Numbered from the stretch's first letter, positions 1 through 12,747 are shown. The stretch is 64,000 nt of DNA from Centrapalus pauciflorus (GCA_020465985.1 JAANYP010004357.1:1-64000); one strand, 5' to 3'. Notes: generated by a model not told the origin, from the sequence alone. Numbers and translations are program-made.

Positions 1-1584
1 GCACAGGCCCGCAGAGTAAAAGGAGCACTTAATTTCTAGAAAAAGAAGAAGAAGAAGAGGAAATTGCCGAGGCTTCTTCCACTGGAACAGCAGCAGCGTA
101 AAGGACAAAGAAAAGGCAGCTGATGATCCCATAAGCTAGCATGGGAAACAGGCAGAATTCCAATATAATATCAAGGCAAGCGCAAAGAGATTGGGTCTTC
201 CTATCACAAGTACTTCGTTTATTAGAGACGAACAACCTTCAAGCTGCTGGAGAATGAGAGAAAGAAGGAAGAATCTGCTAAATCCACTGCTAAATCCTTT
301 GCACTCCAGATGAAGCAAAGAAAATGAAAATGTTTCTACCTTGGAGGTCAAAAGTAAAATTACTGGAAAGCTGCCAGAGCATCAGCGAGGGAGAAAGGAA
401 GAAGTAGGAAAGTTACCGTAGGTCTCTGGACCAACAACAGTACCCATGCACAAAGAGCTCAATACCCACTTTGACAACATGGCTAAGAAAAGTTTCTGAT
501 GTTGCTGAAAGAAGGCTCCCCAAGGAAGCAATTGTCAAAGCTTGTCCCTGTATCAAGGAAAGGCAGTCAGTGGAAGCTAAAATACAAGGATGGGTGCAAC
601 AGGCCCAAATTGGAAACTTATGACCACACTGAGTAGCTCAGATGGATACAGGGAGTGGATTGAGCTGGCAGTTGCCCTGAGTGAATCAAAGTCTGACTGC
701 TAACAGAATCAGGGCATATGTCAAGAAGTTGATGGAAAGAGTAAAGGATCTTGGCCTGATATCTAAGGAAATTAGTGAAGGTGTCTTTGTGACACATCCA
801 AAATAAAGGCCAGGGAACAAAGAAGGACACAGAGATGGAGCTACTCCTTACACTGATGCGAACAGGGCGACTAGCCATTGAAATGAAGGAGTTGATCATG
901 CCTCCAAGTGGAATAGAGTTTGAGGATGGCAAAATATTGAAGAACCTGAGCTGTGGGCATTTTTTGTAGATCCCCTACTCAGAAGAAGTGCTTCCAAAGA
1001 GCCTCAGAGCTGTACAAAGTTGATCTGATGAGACAACTTGCCGCCTTCAGACTTGCAGTTTCATTTAGGCAGTCATAGAAATGGAGAGCGCCATCTGAGA
1101 TCAACTCAGAGGCTTCTATGAAATGAGAGAGCTCATGATCCCAAGTTCATGATCATCAGAAGTGAAGTTGAGGAACTTGAGGATACAAGGGAAGAACTGG
1201 AAAAGATGGTTCAGGATCCTTCTCCATTGTAATGAAGTCCATCTGCCATCTGGGTAGGTGAAGAATGGAAGCTGTCCATCAGTTGGACAGGCTTACCATT
1301 ATTTGCTCCCATCTAAAACAGTCCAATGTACATCAGTTGTACTTTATTTACATATGTTGTAATTCTCTTTTACATTAGTTGTAAAATACATTAGTACATT
1401 AGTTGTACTCTTGTAAAAACATGTGTTGTTGTATCAAATCAAGAATCAGTGTATATATAAACTGATCTTTTACTTTACTGTAATGTTGTAATTTTATTTC
1501 AGCAAAATGTACGTGTAAAAACATTATAATAGGTTGATTTTTGATAAGGGACCAGCTTAACTGGTATTGCAAGTAGGGGGAGAT
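1..1584 (+). mobile_element. Degenerate 3' internal region of an upstream Sirevirus-like copia element
   Basis: This stretch is purine-rich on the plus strand, full of stops, and has no recognisable domain. It is assigned by position: it runs directly into a polypurine tract and then into a complete LTR starting TGT at 1585, so it should be the last internal part of an element whose body lies left of the window. By analogy with the related element downstream it could be the remains of the env-like third gene and its 3' untranslated region, but I see no motif proving that. The short open frames on either strand look incidental. Confidence 0.45.
1571..1582 (+). promoter_or_regulatory. Polypurine tract of upstream copia element
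   Basis: AAGTAGGGGGAG lies two bases before the TGT start of the LTR at 1585. A G-rich purine run in this position is the usual plus-strand primer of copia elements. The same G5 core recurs before the LTRs of the copia element at 37601-44088. Confidence 0.6.
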
Positions 1585-2722
1585 TGTATTAGGCACAAAA
1601 AGGCCTCAGTCAAACCTGTTCTACATCTGATGGGGAGATTTATAATCAAACCTGTTGATGCATTTGAAGGTTGAATTTAAGGCCTGTTATATGCCTTATT
1701 GAAACCTGAAAATGATTTGCAATATCAGTCTAAAGCTGTTCCATATGTTGCATGTGTTGCAACTAAGACAGTTTGTCCAAGCTGCTCTGTCTGCTGAACA
1801 GGCTGGACATAAACTGTCTACGCTGCTCTACACTGTTGAGCAGCTTGGGCAATTTTAAAGTGTTCTGTTCTTTGTGAACAGAACCTATTCTTTGTGAACA
1901 GGCTAAACACTTTATGGAATATGTTTCCAAGTCATCATGTATTGTTTATTGACTACATGATCACTGGTTTACAAAGTCAAGACAAAGTGGGGAAAACAGA
2001 ACGCTCAGCCTTGCCCACGTGTTCTGTAAACATGAAAGACAAAAGGTTATTTGAAAAGGTGACAGACCTTTTTCTTATATCAAAATAGGCCTTTACAAGG
2101 AAGAAAGACGCAACGTTGACATTCCTAAATTAGTTAAAGGCAATGCAACAGTAGACAAAGTGAAAAGACAAAAGTTCTGCACATTTGAAGACAAGTCTGC
2201 TTTTCAGAAAAGTGCAGAAAAGGTTATGTTGTCTTTTCAACAAGACTTCTCCTTTTTCATTTCGTCCAATGAAGATGTTTCTCTTAGATCCTCTGAATGG
2301 GTAGAAAAGGAAGCTTCTAAGGACAGAAAGAAGTGTGAAGAAAGCTAAGTGCTGAAACCAAGAGTGAACGTGCAAGTGGGATTTCATGCATGCAAGCCTT
2401 CTGTGTAAATCAGTATTCTGTGTGTCTAAGCTGTTTTACATAAGACTGTTCCCTTAAGTTTCTTGTAAACACAGTGATGCTTTCTTATAGGCTATTCATT
2501 GTTATACTAGTTTGAGTTTGTCTAGACTATGTGACATACTGTTGTATGCTGTCATCTCAGCTTGAACTATCCTAATTCAAGCTTGTTTGTAATTAACAAA
2601 TTGTTGATTTAATAACATACAACATTGATAAAATAGCTGTGTAGTTTTTTAAATAGCTGGTATTCACCCCCCCCCCTCTACAGCTTAAAGCTATATACTT
2701 TGGGAACCTCTCGGGACCTACA
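1585..2722 (+). repeat. 3' LTR of upstream Sirevirus-like element (1138 bp)
   Basis: The LTR begins TGTATTAGG after a polypurine tract and ends CCTACA. Its last ~430 bp match, with clear divergence, the truncated LTR at 2723-3153: both share TGCATGCAAG, CTGTCATCTCAGCTTGAAC, a C9 run followed by TCTACAGCTTA, and GGGACCTA near the end. The middle (1740-1900) is dense in GAACAG/CTGTTC words, as is the spacer at 9331-9660. The two LTRs differ too much to be a recent pair from one insertion, so two elements abut here. Confidence 0.65.
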
Positions 2723-3153
2723 AGAAGCTTCACTGAGATTCTCAATGAGAATATAAAAGGAAGCTTCTAAGGATTGTGAGACACCAAGAGTGTGAAATTA
2801 GATCGTGCATTAAAGTGTGTTTTTCATGCATGCAAGTCTGCTTGAATATAACAGTACGTGTGTCTAAGCTGTTCATACTCAAGCTGTCCATCTGTGTGTT
2901 GTAAAATCAGTGAGTACATCTAAGTGAGTGTAGTCATTGTATCTAGTCTGAGTGAGTCTTAGATTAGTTAAACAATGTTGTATCTGTCATCTCAGCTTGA
3001 ACCTTTCTGCAGTCAAGCTTCTTTGTAATTAACACTTGTTGATAATATACACAAACATTGAGAAAAGAGTGTTGAGCTTTTAAATAGCTGTATTCACCCC
3101 CCCCCCCTCTACAGCTTAGAACAATACACTAGGGAAACCTTTTGGGACCTAGA
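2723..3153 (+). repeat. 5'-truncated 5' LTR of the second Sirevirus-like element
   Basis: Only the last ~430 bp of an LTR are present, starting at AGAAGCTTC, which aligns to about 2290 of the upstream LTR. It ends CCTAGA two bases before an initiator-Met primer site, so it is the 5' LTR of the element that follows. The U3 promoter part is missing, so this copy cannot be transcribed from its own LTR. The terminal CA appears mutated to GA. Confidence 0.65.
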
Positions 3154-3155
3154 AC

Positions 3156-3167
3156 TGGTATCAAAGC
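3156..3167 (+). promoter_or_regulatory. Primer binding site (initiator Met-tRNA type)
   Basis: TGGTATCAAAGC differs by one base from the standard TGGTATCAGAGC complement of plant initiator Met-tRNA, and it directly follows the truncated LTR. Confidence 0.7.
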
Positions 3168-3215
3168 AGATAGAGTGTGTGTCAACTATAGATCTCTCAT
3201 TCTCCCTACTTTCCC

Positions 3216-5977
3216 ATGGACAATAGTGCGACAAGTTCCTCCTCTTACTATGACAATGGGTCAATGGCAAAACCCCCCAAGTTCAATCATCAGAACTTCT
3301 CTAGTTGGAAGTGCAAGATGATGCTCTATTTAGAAAATCTGGACATACAACTACCAGAGATAGTAATGGAAGGTCCCTATGTGCCAACTTCTGTTACTAC
3401 TATCACTCCTGCTGTTGAAGGAGCTGCCCCTGAAATCAGAACCTTTGAGAAGGCCAAAGCTCAATGGTCTGATGAAGACAAAAGACTGGTTGCTCTGGAT
3501 GCAAAAGCCATGAATAACCTGGTTATCTCTCTGCCTGATGATGTGGTCAAACAGGTTGAGAAGATGAAGACTGCAAAGGAGATGTAGGATACTTTGTGTA
3601 CCGTCTATGATGGTCCCACAATCACACTGGACAATAGGATTAACAATATTGTTAGACAGTATGAACTCTTCTTTGCAAAACCAAAGGAGTAACTCACAGA
3701 AACCTACACCAGGTTTACTACACTTATTAATGATCTCAAAGCTGTTGGGATCACAAAGGACAGACTGACTCTGGTGAACAAGTCCTTGGACAACCTGCCT
3801 GAAGAGTGGAACTACTTCTCTACCATCTTGAGAAATTCAGGTACCATCAAAGGTAGGGATCTTGTAAACTTATATGGATCCTTACTGAATGATGAGCAGT
3901 CAAGGCAACAGAAAAGAAATGCCTTGGAAATGTCTAAGAGAGGTGCTGCCTTAGTGGCCAGCGTGAGACAACCTGTTTGGCAGGTATGTGATATGTTCAC
4001 ACAACCTGATCAACAGGCTGATGATGAAAGGGAAGAAATGTCTGATGAGGAAGACAGTTCAGATCTTGCTGAACTTGATGATGAGCAAATGATTGCAATG
4101 CTTGTCAAAAGGTTCAACAAGAAAAGGTTTGGAAGAAAAATGCTGCAGGGGAACTCAAATGCTATCAAAAAGAAGGCATTTGATAAATCTAAGGCTGAGT
4201 GCTTCAAATGTGGAAAGACTGGACATATAGCTGCTCACTGTGTGTCAAAAGCTGTTGGTCAGTCATCCAAACCATTTAAGACTAACAGGGACGATGGCTA
4301 CAGGGTTTAAGTACCTTATGGCCATGGCTAAGCTGAAAAAGTTGGAAAACTCAGTGACTTCCAACAAGAAAAAGGGGCTCATGGCTGAGACATGTGATTG
4401 GGAGGAGTCTGATTCATCCTCAGATGAAGAAGACAACAACTGTCTAAAGGCCAACACTAACGTCCCATCAACCAGCAACTTCTAACAGGACTTGGCTGAA
4501 GCTGAAGCATTCAGCAGCTTAGAGAACTGGAATCCTACAATGATGTACAAGGTACAAACCTTTATGGCTTACAGTTCTGATGAAAAAGTAAAAATGTTTG
4601 AATATATGCTTGTTAATTTAAAAGCTGCTGTTGAGAAGCACAATGTTTTATTAGTCTGAAATCTCTAAGCTTAAAAATGATCTTGACACAAAATCCAGTA
4701 TACTGGACAGTTTCCATAAGTTGGAAACTGAGCTTGATGAATTAAAACACATCAACTCCATTTTACTGGAAAAAAAGAGAGAGACAGATGTAAAACATGC
4801 AAAACTTCAAAAGATAGTTGACTCTTGGTGCCAATCTGCACAAAAAGTCAGCCATTGTATCAGTCAACAGATCCCTGCACAAATCCAAGCCTATCTTGGA
4901 GGGGATCTTGACAAAGCAGCTTCTATTGTTGAGATTAATAATCTGAAGGATGACTTATCCACTCTTCGTGAGCTTCCCAACACTTTCATCCAGAAAGTAA
5001 ATGGTAAGCTAGTCTCAACAAACAGGTTTGTCAGGCCTCAAAATACTGACAGCTTGTGTGAAAAAGCCCCAAAAGCTGATGATGGAATGTGTTCTCCATC
5101 AAATCAGCCTGCTAAGTGCTCTGCTGATTCACACAAGCAGAAGAAAGGAAAACATGCTCAAACTGTAGCCGTGGACACTAAACCTGTTGTCAAAACAGCC
5201 TCTGGGTCCAAAGCTGATGGTAAGAGACCTGTTAATCCTTTTGATACTAAACATTTTGAGAAAAAGTTTTCAAAAGGTAAGCAGCCTGCATTCAACAGGG
5301 TTAAGTCTCATGTTGAAAACAAATCTACTGCGGTTTCAAATAAGTTTTTAAACCATAGTGGAAAACTGGTTATAAATGAACGTAAGCCTTTCAGGACCAA
5401 AAGCAGTGATCATGTTGATAGGCAACATCAATCAAATCTCAGTAAGGGCAAAGGCAAAGCCATTGCTCAACCTGAGAAACTTGGGAATAAGTTTCCCAAA
5501 CCTGTGGAAGGTCAAAAGCCAATCAAGCTTCCTGTATTTGACATCTGTCCTCCCAAAAAGAGGAAAGAAGAAACAGACAAAGTTGCTGCTATTGTGCCTT
5601 CCACCCAAACTGTTGATTCATCTAAGAACTGTAATAAGTTTGCTAAACCTTCTGACAGAATCAACAAAAACGATTCAGAATATGTTTCTGGAAGTTCTTC
5701 TTCTAAAAAGGCTAAAAAGAGAAAATGCTATAAATGTGGGAAGAAGACACACATGGCCAAAGACTGTCCTGAAACTAAGGACATGAGGCATGTTGACTCT
5801 GCTAGTTCCATCATTGCTAAAACAAGCAGTGTTGGAAGTAACTTAGTCAACGAAAATGGTATCCAAACTGATAACATTCAAATAGGAAATATTAGTGTTG
5901 ATATCACTAGCCCATCAACAAATGTTGATGAAGTAGGAGAACTCATCCCTATGATGAGTTCCCCTAAAAGTAATTAA
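3216..5977 (+). pseudogene. gag: Sirevirus-type copia gag, broken
   Basis: This is the structural (nucleocapsid) gene of the second element. The ATG at 3216 opens a frame with the copia gag N-terminus (KPPKFNHQNFSSWK) and then a UBN2-like core (LDNLPEEWNYFSTILRN). A CCHC zinc knuckle, CFKCGKTGHIAAHC, is at 4200-4241. The last 1.2 kb encode a lysine-rich, partly coiled-coil extension with a second knuckle, CYKCGKKTHMAKDC, at 5726-5767; a long gag extension is typical of Sireviruses. The frame is broken by stops near 3585 (Trp codon position) and 3690, a frameshift near 4305, and stops around 4485 and 4660-4720. The pol region follows at 5998. No intact product is possible. Confidence 0.85.
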
Positions 5978-5997
5978 TATTTTCCTATGACACCCTG

Positions 5998-8900
5998 CAG
6001 CACAAACAACCATCCCAGGTTTGGTACTTGGACAGTGGCTGCTCAGGACATATGACAGGTTGCAAGGACCTGCTGAGTGATCTCAAGCCTGAAAAAGGGC
6101 CAAAAGTCACATTTGGTGACAATGTACAAGGATCCACAGAAGAATATGGAACTCTTCAAGCTGGTGCTGCATTGTTCAAAAGGGTAGCCTATGTGGTTGG
6201 GCTGAAACATAATCTTGTTAGCATAAGTCAACTGTGTGATGCTGGCTACAAGGTTAACTTTGATGAGCACCTGGGTTACATATTGGATCCCAAAGGCAAA
6301 GTTGTGTTGTGTGCTCAGCGAAAGAAAGGTGTATATGTTGTGGACATGAAATCTGCTGATCCTACAACTTAAACTTGCTTTCTCACAAGAACCAATGCAG
6401 ACCTGAACTGGTTATGGCACAAAAGGCTGTCACACCTGAACTTCAAGAATATCAACAAACTCTGTAAGAAAGAGTTGGTAACAGGTTTGCCTTCTATAAC
6501 TTTTGTTAAGGATAAACTCTGCACAGCTTGTGAAAAAGGCAAGCAGAGAAATCATCTTTTAAATCCAAGCATAATTTTTCTATTGATACTCCTCTCTTCT
6601 TAATCCACATGGACTTGTTTGGACCAGTCAGTGTCCCAAGTCTAGGAGGAAGAGGATACACTCTAGTAATGGTTGATGAGTTCTCCAGGTTTACATGGGT
6701 GATCTTTTTTAAGAGCAAAGGAGAGGCTGCTAGAGAAATCATTGGATTTATCAAGTATATGGAAATGCTCAACTCTGCTCAAGTAAAGCAGCTTAGAAGT
6801 GATCATGGTACTGAGTTTAGAAACAGTACCCTTGAGCACTTCTGTGAAGAAAGAGGGATCTCACAGAACTTTTCAGCAGTAAGAACTCCACAACAAAATG
6901 GAGTTGCTGAAAGGAGAAACAGAACTCTCATTGAAGCTGCTAGAACCATGCTGTGTGCATCTGGTTTACCATCATCATTCTGGGCTGAAGTTGTCAACAC
7001 TGCTTGCTTCACCCAAAACAGATCCTTAGTGGTGAAAAGTTTCAACAAGACTTCCTATGAGCTGCTTAAAGGGAGAAGGCCAAACATTAGCTTCTTCCAA
7101 GTGTTTGGATGTCCCTGCTTCATTCTGAATCAAAGGGACCAACTGGCCAAGTTTGAACCCAAAGCTGATGAAGGTGTGTTTGTTGGATATTCTGCTATCT
7201 TCAAAGCCTACAGAGTATACAACAACAAGAGAAAGGTGATAGATGAATCTCTCAATGTCACCTTTGAAGAGTCCAGGAGTGCCTCCACCAAAGTTGTTCC
7301 TGAATCAGTTTCAGGAGAATTCTACTTTGACGATCTCATGCATTCTAACAGTGAAGAGAAGGACTCAAAAGCTTCCACCACATCCAGAGTGGAACCTGCT
7401 AACCATGATGGGCATGATGATGATTATGTTGATACACCCTGTGTGAATAAGTGTACTGACTTAATTACAACTTCATGTCCTGAACCAATCAATGCTGATT
7501 TTCCTGGATCCTCTGTTGATATGTTCAACAATTGAGAGTCATGCTCAACAAGTGAACAGGCTCAAGATATCAGTGTGTCTGAAAATCTTGAGAGCTGCTC
7601 AACAGGACCTGTTGAAGATGAAAACAACTCAGGAGAATCCTCATTGAAACAAGATCCTAAGTGGATCAGGTGTCACCCCAATGATCAAATAATTGGTGAC
7701 ATCAACAAAGGGGTGCAAACAAAATGGGACAGCTTGGGAACTTTTGTATGTTCTCTAGCTTTGTGTCCCTGATGGAGCCAAAGAAAGTGGATGAAGCACT
7801 TAAAGATGCCAATTGGATCACTGCCATGCAAGAAGAACTCAATCAGTTTAAGAGAAACAAAGTATGGAAGTTGGTCCCTGCTCCTAAAGGAAAAACAATA
7901 ATTGGCACCAAATGGGTTTTCAGGAGCAAGATGGATGAGCAAGGTCATGTCATTAGAAATAAGGCAAGATTAGTTGCTCAAGGCTATAGGCAGGAGGAAG
8001 CTATAGACTATGATGAAACATTCGCTCCTGTGGCCAAGTTAGAGGCAATTCGTTTGTTTCTAGCCTACGCTGCTCATAAGAGCTTGAAGGTATTTCAAAT
8101 GGATGTGAAAAGTGCATATTTGAATGGTAAGCTGCAAGAAGAAGTCTATGTCAAGCAGCCTCCAGGTTTTAAAAATGAACATCATCCAGGTTTTGTCTAT
8201 ATGTTGGACAAAGCTCTCTATGGTCTAAAACAAGCCCCTAGAGCCTGGTATGACACTCTTACTGATTTCCTTATGAGCAATGGTTATTCCAGAGGTAAAG
8301 TGGATACCACACTGTTCATAAAGAAGGTGAAGTCTGATATTATGCTTGTTTAAATATATGTGGATGACATAATATTTGGTTCTACCAATGAGCAATTATG
8401 CAAGAATTTTTCATTACTCATGAAATCTAAGTATGAAATGAGTATGATGGGAGAACTAACTTTCTTTCTAGGATTACCGGTTAAACAAACCTCAAAAGGA
8501 ATTTTTATAAATCAAAGAAAGTATACTTTAGATCTTTTGAAAAAGTTTAAATTTGATCAAAGTTCTCCTATTAAAACCCCAATGTCAACCAATGTAAAAT
8601 TGGATGCTGATGCCAGTGGCAAAGCTGTTTCAGTAACAGCTTAGAGAAGCATGATTGGGAGCTTGCTATACTTAACTGCTAGTAGACCTGACATTATGTT
8701 TGCTACTTGTTTGTGTGCTAGGTTCCAAGCTGATCCAAAAGAATCACATCTAGCTGCTGTGAAAAGAATCTTCAGATACCTTAAGGGTACACAAGGTTTG
8801 GGTCTTTGGTATCCCATAGACTCAAGCCTTGAGCTAATAGGTTATTCAGATTCTGATTTTACGGGCTGCAGACTAGATAGGAAAAGCACAACAGGTGGAT

Positions 8901-9304
8901 GTCAACTCCTTGGTGGTAAGTTGATAAGTTGGTGTAGCAAGAAGCAGAACTCAGTTTCCACTTCTACTGCTGAAGCTGAATACATTGCTGCTGGAAGCTG
9001 CTGTGGGTAGATCCTATGGATGCAGCATCAGCTTGAAGACTATTGACTTGTATATAGGAAAACTCCTATTCTGTGTGATAATACAAGTGACATAGCTATC
9101 TCCAACAATCCAGTATTTCATTCCAGAACAAAGCATATAGAGGTTAGACATCACTTCATAAGGGATCACATCCAGAAAGGTAATGTGGAGATAAGTTTCA
9201 TTTCCACAGATGAACAGCTCGCAGACATTTTCACCAAGCCTCTTGATGAAAACAGGTTTAATTACCTTGTCAGCAAGCTGGGAATGTTAAACAAAAGTGA
9301 CTAA
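5998..9304 (+). pseudogene. pol: Sirevirus-type copia pol (protease, integrase, RT, RNase H), broken
   Basis: Domain order is protease (WYLDSGCSGHMTG at ~6022), GAG-pre-integrase (LWHKRLSHLNF at ~6410), integrase (HMDLFGP, LRSDHGTEF, RTPQQNGVAERRNRT), RT (GTKWVFRSK, FAPVAKLEAIR, IYVDDIIFGS at ~8356) and RNase H (STAEAEYIAAGSCCG), ending KLGMLNKSD before a TAA at 9302. Integrase before RT is the copia order. Stops at ~6370, 7533, 8351, 8642 and 9008, and frameshifts near 6546 and 7725, kill the frame, yet the catalytic integrase and RT residues are still readable. The FQADPKESH RNase H segment resembles the SIRE/Maximus lineage. Confidence 0.9.
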
Positions 9305-9986
9305 GTGTCCTACATGTTCTAAGATTTTATATGTCTCACACTGCTCAAGTTTCACAGAACAGCTTATGCAGAACAGGCTATGCATGTTCTACACTTAGCC
9401 AAATTCTGAAAACTTGAACAGCTTGAGCATATAACAGGCTTGACAATCACAGCTTTCAAGTCAAGCCTGGTCTGATGATCAAACCTCTACCCTGCTCACT
9501 CTCTCAACCTGTCATACAAGACATTGTCTTGTAACCTGATCAGTTATTGAACACAAACTGTTCTTACATAGCTGAACAGGTTGACTGAACAACTTGAAGA
9601 GTGAACAGCTTGTGATGACCCTGCTCATCACAGGTTTGACCAACAGCTTAGAACATCAGTTTTAACTACCTTTCTTCACAATTAAGTTACTTAATTTTTG
9701 TTTTTATTTAACTTAATTACTGCGGATAATGTGGGTTAACGTGCGTTAGTGATCAAAAAGGGCTCAAGTGGTCTGACAACCATTCTGACATGGACAACCG
9801 TTCCGTTTTCCGTTAACGAACATTTCAAATCAACCGCCCAAACTTTTCTCTCTCATACCCACTCACATTCAAATCCTATAAATACCCCTACTGTTTCATC
9901 TTCGTCTTCCTCACTACTTCCATAACTTCCAAAGAACCCTAAAACTCGACTAAGTGTCTCGTGCTACTACCTTCACTACTTCCCAA
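9305..9986 (+). other. Spacer between pol and the env-like gene, with GAACAG-rich tract
   Basis: There is no open frame of note. From 9331 to 9660 the words GAACAGCTT, GAACAGGCT and their complements recur every few tens of bases, as in the LTR at 1740-1900. From 9700 the sequence changes to a promoter-like stretch ending in a TATA box and a CT-rich leader just before the env-like gene. Confidence 0.5.
9877..9884 (+). promoter_or_regulatory. Internal TATA box for the env-like gene
   Basis: TATAAATA sits 110 bp before the first in-frame ATG at 9987 and is followed by a CT-rich leader (TCATCTTCGTCTTCCTCAC), as in many plant core promoters. It could drive a separate transcript for the third gene. 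No experimental support is visible in sequence. Confidence 0.45.
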
Positions 9987-12747
9987 ATGGCTCACCGAAA
10001 CAATCCCTTTCTACTAGTATTGTCGGTGCTGATGTTCAAAAAAATTCCTGTCACCACAATGCTAACCCTGAAACCTACCAACAACCTTGCAAACCTAACC
10101 ATCCCCAAAAATTATGTGGGGAAAGGCTACGAAGAGATGGTGGAATTTCTGAAAGTTCACCCCCTGAACTATGCCATGACTACCACTCCTGGTGTCCTGT
10201 ACCAGGAAATGGTGTATGAGTTCTGGTACACCTGTGCCTACAACCCAGATACCAAAGTAATCAAGGGAACAATTCTCTCACTACTGGTCTGATCATTGAG
10301 GTCCTTCATCTTCCAGTTGCTGAACCCTATGATCAGCCACAGGCTGAGAATGACCAGATGGGCAACCTGCTACACTTTTGTGGTGTAGCAGAACCCAAAG
10401 TTGGGGCCACACTGTTTAGGAAGGATTTTTCTCCAACCTACAGTTTCCTATTTGCCTCTGTGGTAATGTGCTTCAGTAGCAAAGTTGGTTCCTTTGACCA
10501 ACTAAGTCGTGATGAGATTCCTATAGTCCTACAGCTTGTGGATAGGACTACAATCAACATGGCCAGATGGATTTTCATGAATTTGAGGAATCTGGTGCAA
10601 CAGGAAACACGTCCAGCTGCTGTTCGTTATCCCAGGTTTTTGAGCCTCATCTTCAAACACATCTGTGGTGAGCAACTGTCTAATTCTCAGCCTTTACTTC
10701 GTACTGCTACATTTCCTGTCATTGGAAATAGAGTTTTCTACACTCCAGTTCTCCCAAATGAGCCTCCTCTATCTACTCCAATGTGGAGGTTGCTTGGAAT
10801 GGTGGAAGGACCCTGTGCTGTGAGGGAGGATCCAGAAGCTGCTCCCAAAGGAAAATCCAGATCCAGGGTCAAGTTTGTTAAAAGGACCCTGGAAACGACT
10901 GAAGCTGAGCCTGTCCGCAAGAAGGCTAAAACAGCCAAGTCATAGTCTGCCCCATCAGTCTCTGTGGCTGAGGGGGAGCAGACTTCTCACCCTGGTTCGT
11001 TTGTTGAACCTGAAGCCTCTGTGGCACCTGAGACTATGGAACAGGCCAACCCACCTGTTACTGACCCAGTCTCAAAACCAGTCCAATTAGAACCCCTCAT
11101 CTCCTCTCCACAACATCCATCATCCACCTCCTCTCTCAAATCATACCAACGCAAATCCCTTGCCAAAAAGAAACCAACAGCCAAAACAGCCCAAACCAGC
11201 CCCTCTGTTCCCTCTCAACATGGTTCAGTTGAAAAAGAAGCACAGCCTGCTGCCTCTCCTATTTTGGGAGAAGGTTCAACACATTTGGAGCCTGCTTCAC
11301 TCCAACAAGAGTCCACCCAGAGTCAGCCTAGACCCTCTGCTTCCTCCCAACAGGAGCCAGTTGTACATATGGAGACAGCCACATCCACTATTCCAGCCTC
11401 CCAACAGGCTGAGAATATTGAAAGACAGGAGTTCTCTCCACTCCATACTGGGTCCACACAGTCCCCACTTCATACTTATTCATACTCTGAATCTGCACGA
11501 GGTGCCAAACCTGCTGGATTAGACCATCCAGTGGTTCAGCCTCCAACTTCTGCTCCTCATAATGCAGCTGTTCTACACCAAACAGCTGCTGAAGGACCAA
11601 CCACCCAAGCTAATGAACCACAGGGAACAGAACATCCCTCTGGTGAGGCTGCTCCTCATATGCAAACTCCATCAGCAGGTTTCACCACTACTGATGTTGA
11701 AATGCAAATCCCATCTCCCCATGATGAGGTACCTTTAAACCAAGGTGCTGCAGAGGGAAGAACCCCTGGCCTTAATGAAGGTGCTGCAACACAAGCAGCA
11801 TCTGAAACGCTACCAACCTCTACCCCTTCTCCTGATGAAGCAGCTACAGCCACTGCTGAGGGACCCCTTGACCCTTCCAACCTAGGCCATATTACTTTTG
11901 CCCAGGCTATGGAACTTCTATCCAAAGTCACCATTCCCTCTCCATCACATCCCCAAACACCTACCTCATTATCATCATCTCACTCTTCCCCCTCTACTCA
12001 ATCCAAACAGTCCAGCCATAGTCCCACATCCCCTAAAGATCTGCCTTTGAAGGATCAGCTTTCCTTGCTGACCAACAAAGTTGGCTCTTTAGAAAATTCC
12101 ATATCTTCTCTACCCTCTCTAAATTCAGACTCTGTGTCTGGACAGATCAAAGGATTCTTTGATCTGTTCAAGAATTCCTTTCCATCCACTCCCCAAGCTG
12201 ACCACTCCTCACAGCTGCTTGCACTTACTGCACAGCTGCAAAATATCTCCACATCCCTCTCCTCAATTCTTTCACACCAACAGGACTCCGTGTCCTCTAT
12301 GACGGCCATATCCCAACAGTTGTCCACTCTCCTCACTACTTACACTATTACCCTTCCTACCACATTGACCAGCCTAAACACTCTAATCGTCTCTCTATCA
12401 AATTCTGTGTCAACAAACCTTGCTGATGTGTAGGACTCTCTTGAGTTACATCTTGCACAGCTTCAAAGTCTACTATTCATAGCTTCTGATAGAGAAAATA
12501 TTCTTAAGCTGACCTCCACTGCTGAGTCACAATCATCCTCCCTTCAAACCTGTCTTTCCCAACTTGCAGAGGTGAAGGACAATCTGGCTTTCTTAGTGCA
12601 TAGCCTGGTTGGCCCCAAACCTGCTGCCAAAACTGCTGTCAAGCCTGCTGAATTCATTTCTTCAGGCGGACCGATTGTTGAAGGTGCTGGTTCATCTCCT
12701 TCAAAGGGGGAGAAGTTGTCTGCCTCGAAGAAGCATCTACATTTGGT
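9987..12747 (+). pseudogene. Env-like third gene (ORF3) of Sirevirus element, broken
   Basis: It follows pol in the same orientation, as the env-like gene of Sireviruses does. The N-terminal part (YEEMVEFLKVHPLNYAM, then VYEFWYTC) resembles a family commonly found in this position. The central part carries a basic nuclear-signal-like cluster (VRKKAKTAKS, ~10915-10945), and about 490 residues then follow that are very rich in Pro, Ser, Thr and Gln, with coiled-coil-like stretches near the end (12040-12420). I see no signal peptide or convincing membrane span, so 'env-like' is positional only. Breaks: a frameshift near 10265, a stop at 10943 and a stop at 12431. The coding trace ends near 12747, where unrelated gypsy sequence begins. 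The 3' LTR is missing. Confidence 0.6.

Noticed and set aside
12701..12715. AAAGGGGGAGAAG as a PPT with a 3' LTR of the second Sirevirus starting at ~12716
   Set aside because: The sequence continues the env-like reading frame and does not match the LTR start at 1585, so no 3' LTR is called.
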